NCBI RefSeq assembly: GCF_002532075.1
Contig: NZ_LYXE01000069.1
Span: 1-64,000, forward strand
Source: Candidatus Chloroploca asiatica
GTDB lineage: Bacteria; Chloroflexota; Chloroflexia; Chloroflexales; Chloroflexaceae
DNA length: 64,000 nucleotides
Direction: 5' to 3'
Part shown: positions 58,827 through 64,000 of the stretch, piece by piece
How positions within the stretch are numbered: position 1 is the first letter of the stretch
Layout: each line of letters opens with the position of its first letter
Translations under genes and position numbers: made by a program
The notes under the pieces: generated by a model
What the model was told of the DNA's origin: nothing
Databases searched by the model: none
The model's input: the letters and a program-made list of their open reading frames with translations, nothing else

Positions 58827-60068
58827 TTACCTCACCTGATGGGCAGGCCGAGCAGGTTGTTGCTCGAGGCGCGTAATGAGGCGGTCGAGTTCAGCGAGGG
58901 TATGGGCCAGCCCGGCCGGAGCGCTATGGAGTGACCCATCGGCAGCGAGTGCCGCGTGGACATTGCGCACATCATTGCCCACTGAGGCAAGATTGCGCAA
59001 ATCGTGGGTAATGCGTTTATTGCTGATCTGCACCCCGTGGCGTCCCATCATTGCCTTGTAGTAGGTATAGTGCTCGTTGAGGTGGCGCGCGACCGTTTCA
59101 TAGCCGTGTTGCGCGATCTTCAGGCGGGTATGATAGCGCATCGTGCTATCGCCAAACATCACCTGGTCATCACGGGTCGGCTCGATCAGCACAATATCGA
59201 CCTCAGGATGGCGACGGCGCACCTGCTTCATATGGTAATGAAGACCAGCGTGGATGAAGGTACGGAAGACCTGGCTCCCCACGCGGTGAATACCCTCATC
59301 ATTGAGCCCGGCACCGGGTTTATGGTTGTGGTTATCAAACGGCACCATTGGGTTGATACACACGATCAACTCGGCACCTGACTCGATGGCGACATCAAGG
59401 CTTGCGGTACCACGAATGCCCCCGTCAATATAGTAGTGATTATTGATCAAGACAGGGCGATAGAAGAGGGGGATGGCCGCAGAAGCACAGACCGCCTGCG
59501 AGATTGGGACATTGTGCAGGGGTGGTTTGCCAAAGACCGCACGTTCACCGGTATCGAGATCGGTCGCCACAATCGCGAGTTGATGGGGGAGATCGGCAAA
59601 GCGATTGCTTCGACCTGGCTGCGCGAGCGCGGAGCGCAGATACTTTTCGAGCATATGCGTATCATAGAGCCCGGTTGGCAAGCCAGAGGCGAGATACTCA
59701 ACCGTATCGAGCAGCGTAAAGGTCTCACCTTCAGCCAGCATACGACGGAGCATCGTACCGATAGCCCCAGGCAACCGTTGGATCCGCTTGAACATCCCCG
59801 GCACATCGAGTGAAAAGAGATGCTGTGGTGCGAGTTGGTCAATGCCAAGCAGCGAACTATTGAGGACAGAGAGAAGCGTGCGAGGAGAGATATTATTCGC
59901 GAGACAAGACGCGATCAGCCCACCTGCACTGGTACCAACATAGATATCGAACTCATTCACCGACACTTGATCAAGGAGTTGATCAATTGCGCACATCGCA
60001 CCGATTTCGTACGCTGCCCCGGCGACTCCACCACCCGCCAGCACAAGGGCGGTCTTGCTGCGTTGCAT
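58827..60068 (-). CDS. Patatin-like phospholipase
   Basis: A 413-residue acyl hydrolase with the Ser-Asp dyad: oxyanion loop GGGVAGAAYEIG, nucleophile motif GTSAGG, and DGG (YYIDGGIRG). It cleaves acyl esters of lipids; in PHA-making bacteria some such proteins bind granules. The start at 60068 matches the family N-terminus TALVLAGGG; the frame is open to 60125. No signal peptide is seen. It is 62 bp downstream of the PHA regulator on the same strand. Confidence 0.88.
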   Translation of the reverse strand: MQRSKTALVLAGGGVAGAAYEIGAMCAIDQLLDQVSVNEFDIYVGTSAGGLIASCLANNISPRTLLSVLNSSLLGIDQLAPQHLFSLDVPGMFKRIQRLPGAIGTMLRRMLAEGETFTLLDTVEYLASGLPTGLYDTHMLEKYLRSALAQPGRSNRFADLPHQLAIVATDLDTGERAVFGKPPLHNVPISQAVCASAAIPLFYRPVLINNHYYIDGGIRGTASLDVAIESGAELIVCINPMVPFDNHNHKPGAGLNDEGIHRVGSQVFRTFIHAGLHYHMKQVRRRHPEVDIVLIEPTRDDQVMFGDSTMRYHTRLKIAQHGYETVARHLNEHYTYYKAMMGRHGVQISNKRITHDLRNLASVGNDVRNVHAALAADGSLHSAPAGLAHTLAELDRLITRLEQQPARPAHQVR

Positions 60069-60130
60069 AGATGCCCCATCTAGGAATGTAGGTACGGCTC
60101 TGGGCCGCACCAGACGATGACCCAAACGAC

Positions 60131-60661
60131 TTAGACCTCGTGCTCGCGTTGATTTGCTAACTGCTCAATAATCAGAGAGAGCGCATCAACCTGTTCGTGT
60201 AAGCGAGCCACGTCATTGCGGCTCGGCATGGCATCAATAGAATTTTCGGCAGGTTGATTGAAATGATTTCCGGTCAACAAATGTCGCCAGCGCTGACTCT
60301 CTTCGGCGGTCAACGCCCCTGTAACCACCAGATAATCAATCCGACGTTCAATTTCGCCATCAAGAACCTCGGCCCCGCCGAGCGACGTTGCGAGTGAACG
60401 TCGCAAACTAGAGATCGTATCGCCGCCAACCTGGATCAACCCGGTTAAGAGTTGGGTGGGCAGTTGGGTGCCATTGCGCCCACGCGACTGAAGTACCACT
60501 TGGGCCAGAATGACCGAAGTAATATCCTCGCCCGTCTCATTATCAAGTACTCGGACAGGCTCGCCCTCTTGTACCAACTTGGCAATGCCATCAAGCGTAA
60601 TGTACTGCTTGCGGTTGGTATGGTAAAGTTTGCGATTCGCGTATTTTTTTATCACATTCAT
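60131..60661 (-). CDS. phaR: PHA synthesis regulator with PhaR-type DNA-binding domain
   Basis: A 176-residue repressor of polyhydroxyalkanoate genes. The N-terminal domain KKYANRKLYHTNRKQYITLDGI is the diagnostic PHB/PHA accumulation regulator domain (NRKLY-(D/H)T). The middle is helical and the C-terminus (about 145-175) is a coiled coil. Such proteins bind both PHA granules and DNA. An operator-like palindrome (60699-60711) lies at its own promoter and two more at the phasin promoter, suggesting autoregulation. Confidence 0.88.
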   Translation of the reverse strand: MNVIKKYANRKLYHTNRKQYITLDGIAKLVQEGEPVRVLDNETGEDITSVILAQVVLQSRGRNGTQLPTQLLTGLIQVGGDTISSLRRSLATSLGGAEVLDGEIERRIDYLVVTGALTAEESQRWRHLLTGNHFNQPAENSIDAMPSRNDVARLHEQVDALSLIIEQLANQREHEV

Positions 60662-60698
60662 AGCACTCGGATCTCTTTCAGCGCGGTACGTCTATTAT

Positions 60699-60711
60699 AA
60701 CACGCTGTGTC
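60699..60711 (-). promoter_or_regulatory. Candidate PhaR operator at the phaR promoter
   Basis: AACACGCTGTGTC is adjacent to a minus-strand TATAAT box (60694-60699). It agrees with the phasin-promoter sites at 61381 and 61407 in the pattern AAC-R-C-R-CTG-Y-GT-Y. Confidence 0.6.
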
Positions 60712-60740
60712 AATTCGTGTGCTTCAGCGTTGACGATACA

Positions 60741-60784
60741 GATGAGCGCAGCAAGTCGAACTGTATCGACCTGCTGCGCTCATC
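60741..60784. terminator. Stem-loop terminator of the phasin gene
   Basis: GATGAGCGCAGCA (60741-60753) pairs with 60772-60784; the stem continues through GTCGA/TCGAC after one mismatch. It lies 20 bp downstream of the phasin stop on the minus strand. Confidence 0.7.
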
Positions 60785-60804
60785 AGCGCAGGGGGATGAC
60801 AGGA

Positions 60805-61290
60805 CTATTCGTCGGCTTTGCCATCAGCAGCCTTGACCCCACGGGGCTTGTTGGCTGCCGGGGCCGGATCTGCACGTCGAAGTTCCTCGACGCGAGCGGC
60901 GAGTTGGGCGATCTTGGCGCTCAGTTCGTCAATATCGCGCTTGGAAGGGATATTCATCCGGTTCAGCATCTGCTCGAGGCCCGTCTCCACCTGGGTGGAC
61001 AGGTTCTGCACGCTGTTTTCGACCTGCACGGTTGGTGGTTGCGCGACCTGACGGAATTTACCGACCGTCTCTTCGATCAGATGCTGCGCATCTTTCTGCG
61101 CGATCTCACCCCGCTCAACCAGGCGGTTCAGGAATTGCTCGGCTTCGTCACGTGTCAGGGCAAAAGCCCCAAAGCCCGCCAGGATCATGCGGCGAACAAC
61201 GTCAAAGATGGGCACCATCTGCTTTTCAGCTTCGGGCTGCTCTTCGATTTCGCGAACGTTAACCTCGACTTCATCAGGTGTTACGGCCAT
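60805..61290 (-). CDS. Phasin-like PHA granule-associated protein
   Basis: 161 residues, helical, with no membrane segment. MVPIFDVVRRMILAGFGAFAL is the amphipathic/hydrophobic part, EAEQFLNRLVERGEIAQKDAQ the phasin-like core, and a long C-terminal coiled coil (IDELSAKIAQLAARVEELRR) and Ala-Lys tail follow. This resembles the COG3937 phasin-type family that coats polymer granules. GGGAGG precedes ATG 61290. It is first in the PHA locus and has the strongest operator arrangement. Confidence 0.82.
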   Translation of the reverse strand: MAVTPDEVEVNVREIEEQPEAEKQMVPIFDVVRRMILAGFGAFALTRDEAEQFLNRLVERGEIAQKDAQHLIEETVGKFRQVAQPPTVQVENSVQNLSTQVETGLEQMLNRMNIPSKRDIDELSAKIAQLAARVEELRRADPAPAANKPRGVKAADGKADE

Positions 61291-61380
61291 GATTTTCCTC
61301 CCAATCTTCTGTGTCTATAAACAAGCCCTGCAACCTGTTGTATGGTATCATACCACACTCATTTTTCGTTTGCAGACTTT

Positions 61381-61393
61381 AACGCACTGCGTT
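61381..61393 (-). promoter_or_regulatory. Candidate PhaR operator 1 at the phasin promoter
   Basis: AACGCACTGCGTT is a perfect palindrome about the central C and lies downstream of the -10 box (61402-61407) on the minus strand, near the start of the transcript. Confidence 0.65.
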
Positions 61394-61401
61394 ATAAACA
61401 G

Positions 61402-61430
61402 AGTATAACACACTGCGTCATGAGAGTCAA
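61402..61430 (-). promoter_or_regulatory. Promoter of the phasin gene
   Basis: On the minus strand TTGACT (61425-61430), 17 bp, TATACT (61402-61407). Operator 2 fills most of the spacer and operator 1 follows the -10, an arrangement suited to tight repression. The -35 box lies within the end of the PurD-like gene. Confidence 0.75.
61407..61419 (-). promoter_or_regulatory. Candidate PhaR operator 2 at the phasin promoter
   Basis: AACACACTGCGTC occupies the spacer next to the -10. Its centre is 26 bp from operator 1, about 2.5 helical turns. Confidence 0.6.
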
Positions 61431-62761
61431 GCCTGAAAAAGATGGAGGCCGATATCTTCACGGTAGGTACGTCCCGGAAAGGTGATGCGTTCGGCGTTGA
61501 GCAAGGCGCGTCCACGGGCGCCAGCGAGGGTCGCCCCCATCGCGACGACGGTAAGCACATGCCCCCCGGTGATCGTTGGCCGTCCGCTGGAACCAGAATG
61601 AGGGCCTGTAAATAAAGTTCCGAGGCCGCGGTGGGGCTGAGCGGGCGCATACTGTAGACCGGCGGGGTGGTGGGTCTGGTCATGAAAGACGAGGATGCCT
61701 TCATCAAGCTCGCTCAACCCGTCGATCGGTGCGCCGGGTGGGTAGTGATGAGGGTAGCCCATGGTCACAAGGGCCAGAGCGACACTTGCTTCGTCTTTCC
61801 AGTGGAGCGGGGCGATCTGGTCGAGGCGACGGGCAATGGTGGCCTCGATCAGTGGTTCGAGATCGTCTTCGAGGCGTGGCAAAACGGTCTGGGCTTCCAT
61901 ATCACGCAGGCTGCAGCGAAGACCGATGATGATCGGCCCCTTCTGGGTAATAATCCCATCAATGCCGAGAAAGCCCCAGTAGGGGATCTGGTCGCGGGTG
62001 AGAGCGGCAACCAATGGTTGCATGATGCGGGTATGGAGGTAGTCGCCGAGTTTCTGGGCATAGGTAGAATTGCCAGTTGCGGCCCCCATCCCCGGTGCAT
62101 GCGGGCTTGCTGGTTCTGGCCCGAGGTGATCATACGTGTGGACGGGCAAGAGGGGCACGGCGGTGCTGCCGTCGGTGAGTACCGTAAAGCTAAAGGTTGG
62201 CCCAGGCAGATAGCTTTCAATCACGACCCCGGCCTCTGGCCCGACGACCGGGCGATTGGCATAGCTTGCCCGGAGGCCTTCGAGCGCCGCGTAGCGGTCG
62301 GTATAGACGCCATCGCCATCTTCGGGGCGATCGGCTCTGATCACAACTGGCAGGGCGTGGGCGGCCAGATATTTTTCAGCCGTTGCCAGATCCTCACAGA
62401 CGCGCCCAGCGGCGAGCGGCAACCCGTGGCGTTCGAGCAACGCACGGGCAAAGCAACGGCTTGTTTCGAGACGCGTTGCCCGTAGAGCCGGCCCACACAC
62501 CCCGATATGCATCGCAACAACCTCATCAACCAACCCGGCTGCGAGGGCCGTCGTATCGGCTGGCACAATGAGGTCGATCGGTACGCCAAAAGCCCAGCGG
62601 GCGATCGCAACGGCATCGGTCGGCTCGAGCTCGACCACAGGCGCGAGCAACGAGGCACCACCATTCCCTGGTGCAACCATCACCTCGGCGCTGGTATGGT
62701 GAAAGAGTTTCCAGACCAGGGCATGGGCGCGCCCATCGGATCCGAGTACCAGGATCTTCAC
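61427..62761 (-). CDS. PurD-like (GAR synthetase family) protein with degenerate active site
   Basis: A 444-residue ATP-grasp protein aligned along its length with phosphoribosylamine-glycine ligase, but many site residues differ. GGREHAL is DGRAHAL; the ATP loop KADGLAAGKGV is RADRPEDGDGV; the R-DHKR..D..TGGMGA region is HTYDHLGPEPASPHAPGMGA; EFNARFGDPETQ is GLRCSLRDMEAQ. It is likely a paralogue with a new substrate or a non-catalytic role, and the pathway enzyme should be elsewhere. GTG start shares one base with the folD stop. Confidence 0.78.
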   Translation of the reverse strand: MKILVLGSDGRAHALVWKLFHHTSAEVMVAPGNGGASLLAPVVELEPTDAVAIARWAFGVPIDLIVPADTTALAAGLVDEVVAMHIGVCGPALRATRLETSRCFARALLERHGLPLAAGRVCEDLATAEKYLAAHALPVVIRADRPEDGDGVYTDRYAALEGLRASYANRPVVGPEAGVVIESYLPGPTFSFTVLTDGSTAVPLLPVHTYDHLGPEPASPHAPGMGAATGNSTYAQKLGDYLHTRIMQPLVAALTRDQIPYWGFLGIDGIITQKGPIIIGLRCSLRDMEAQTVLPRLEDDLEPLIEATIARRLDQIAPLHWKDEASVALALVTMGYPHHYPPGAPIDGLSELDEGILVFHDQTHHPAGLQYAPAQPHRGLGTLFTGPHSGSSGRPTITGGHVLTVVAMGATLAGARGRALLNAERITFPGRTYREDIGLHLFQA

Positions 62762-63618
62762 TATTGCACCAGCCGTGTACGCGCTGCCGTGATGATGTTT
62801 TTGATCAACATACTATTGGTCACAGGGCCGGTTCCACCGGGTACGGGTGTGATTGCACGTGCGCGTTCAGCGACACCGGCAAAGTCAACATCGCCAATCA
62901 ACTGACCCTCTGCATCAACATTCGTGCCAAAGTCAACGACGACGGTACCGGGGCTGATCATTTCGGCGGTAATCAAGCGGGGCCGTCCTGCGGCAACACA
63001 AACGATCTCGCAGGTACGCAAGACGTCCCCAAGGTTGGTGGTACGAGAATGGCAGATGGTAACGGTAGCATCAGCGGTAGTCAACAACTGGGCCATCGGG
63101 CGCCCAACCACCGGGCTACGCCCAACCACGGCAGCGCGTTTCCCGCGGAGTTCAATGCCATTGCGTCGCAGCAGTTCGATGCCTCCGGCGGGGGTATTGG
63201 GCACAATGCCGGGGCGACCCTGAGCGAGGAGACCGGCATTGATCGGATGGACGCCGTCCACATCTTTGCGGTAATCAAGAGCCAGGATTGCGCTGGTGGT
63301 ATCAAGATGAGGCGGGAGCGGCATCTGGATCATAATGCCATCCACTTCATCGGCACTATTCAGGGTCGCAATAACCCGGAGAAGATCGTCCTGCGCGGCG
63401 TCGGCGGCGAGTTGTTCGAGGCGGAACGAAGCGCCCAGGGTATGACAGAGTTTGCTAATCGTACGGACATACCGTGATGAGGCAGGATCATTGCCGACCT
63501 GAATGACGGCCATCCCAGCGGGGCGACCGAGGCGGTGTTGCAGTTCGACAAGTTCCAGTTCTGCCTCCTGGCGCAATTCTTGCGCCAGGCTGCGTCCGTC
63601 CAGAATGATGGGGGTCAT
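62761..63618 (-). CDS. folD: FolD-like methylene-THF dehydrogenase/cyclohydrolase
   Basis: A 285-residue two-domain folate enzyme. Kept features: Y50, [15 protein letters not shown], the [12 protein letters not shown] loop, [10 protein letters not shown], the NADP site [13 protein letters not shown] and [11 protein letters not shown]. The catalytic lysine (Y-x3-K, K54 in E. coli) is I54 here: the segment reads [10 protein letters not shown]. Mutants of that Lys lose cyclohydrolase, so the enzyme may be limited or use K56 instead. It lies 9 bp downstream of a cyclodeaminase gene, which would supply methenyl-THF directly. Confidence 0.85.
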   Translation of the reverse strand: MTPIILDGRSLAQELRQEAELELVELQHRLGRPAGMAVIQVGNDPASSRYVRTISKLCHTLGASFRLEQLAADAAQDDLLRVIATLNSADEVDGIMIQMPLPPHLDTTSAILALDYRKDVDGVHPINAGLLAQGRPGIVPNTPAGGIELLRRNGIELRGKRAAVVGRSPVVGRPMAQLLTTADATVTICHSRTTNLGDVLRTCEIVCVAAGRPRLITAEMISPGTVVVDFGTNVDAEGQLIGDVDFAGVAERARAITPVPGGTGPVTNSMLIKNIITAARTRLVQ

Positions 63619-63627
63619 GCCGTATCC

Positions 63628-64000
63628 TTATCCATTGATGCGATCGCGCACAATTGCGACAATCTCCTCGGTCTTTTCATTGAGGTTTGCCACAAGGTCT
63701 TCAATGCTTGCCCGTGTTTCACGCACATACTGCTGGTCGTCGAGCCCCGCAAGGTTAATCTCGACATTGAGGATCGCGCTCTGAATCGTCGCTTTGGTAA
63801 TCAGGATGGCGACGCCGATATCGCTGACTATTAGGCGCCCAACCTGTGGGGCTAGGGCGGTACAGAGCGGGATGAGCGCTGCTGCGGCCTGGGCTGTGCG
63901 CAAGGGGATGTCGGCGGCCTGACGGGTGACTTGCTGGATGGCGGCTCGGCGCACTGCGGCGTCGGCTTCGGTGGTACGGGGCAAACGATAGGCCGCCGAG
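63628..64000 (-). CDS. Formimidoyl-THF cyclodeaminase (C-terminal part, cut by window end)
   Basis: The visible 120-odd residues match the FTCD_C/cyclodeaminase family: AAYRLPRTTEADAAVRRAAIQ, then helical PLRTAQAAAALIPLCTALAP and IVSDIGVAILITKATIQSAILNVEINLAGL. The reading frame continues past the window edge, so the real start is missing; TTG 63984 is only an internal codon. It converts 5-formimino-THF to methenyl-THF plus ammonia and is coupled to folD. Confidence 0.85.
   Translation of the reverse strand, partial: SAAYRLPRTTEADAAVRRAAIQQVTRQAADIPLRTAQAAAALIPLCTALAPQVGRLIVSDIGVAILITKATIQSAILNVEINLAGLDDQQYVRETRASIEDLVANLNEKTEEIVAIVRDRING

Overview
The window looks like chromosomal DNA of a filamentous phototrophic Chloroflexota (Chloroflexales type). 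This is an inference from gene content: an I-D fused metallochelatase, an actinobacterial-type glycogen synthase, mreBCD with PBP2, a PHA locus, agmatine metabolism, and many long perfect-stem intergenic hairpins. There is no rRNA or marker phylogeny here to prove it. No tRNA, rRNA, CRISPR array, prophage or transposase gene was seen. Coding density is high and base composition is GC-rich and fairly even.

Layout. 1-2100: MITE remnant, thioredoxin plus CsoR/CstR-type regulator behind a matching operator, orphan ParB. 2178-5485: a MITE with 12-bp tandem repeats, metallo-hydrolase, glycogen synthase, RsfS, SDR. 5575-10894 (minus): cell-shape cluster mreB-mreC-mreD-PBP2. 11251-15214: chelatase fusion and a three-S1-domain protein. 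15353-17840: rpmH-rnpA-yidC-jag. 17865-25440: PfkB kinase, GH5-like protein and a complete BMP-family (nucleoside-type) ABC importer. 25521-29500: YvcK, chorismate synthase, prephenate dehydrogenase. 30742-34720: a coupled three-gene operon (corrinoid protein, UroD-like methyltransferase, DUF1638-GAF-GAF-GGDEF) behind two direct repeats. 34790-40927: RecN, O-antigen-ligase/TPR protein, MraY/WecA-type transferase. 41082-43015: agmatine to putrescine. 43059-47756: SulP-STAS-rhodanese, divergent GlpX, MetF-like and F420-type proteins. 47866-51293: a MITE at the 3' end of an ABC exporter whose permease is a double ABC-2 plus SpoIIM fusion. 51420-54554: threonine synthase, orphan LeuD-like swivel protein, RNA uracil methyltransferase. 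54551-56951: an SOS-box-like promoter and three envelope/peptidoglycan genes. 57007-61430: TPR, PspC, patatin, PHA regulator and phasin with shared operators. 61427-64000: PurD-like, FolD and formimino-THF cyclodeaminase, two of them missing key residues.

The most unusual items are the corrinoid/UroD-like/diguanylate-cyclase operon, which would link one-carbon or B12 chemistry to c-di-GMP; the TA-flanked MITE family, one copy of which has moved the stop codon of the ABC fusion gene; the operator set of the PHA locus; and the degenerate folate/purine-type enzymes at the right end.
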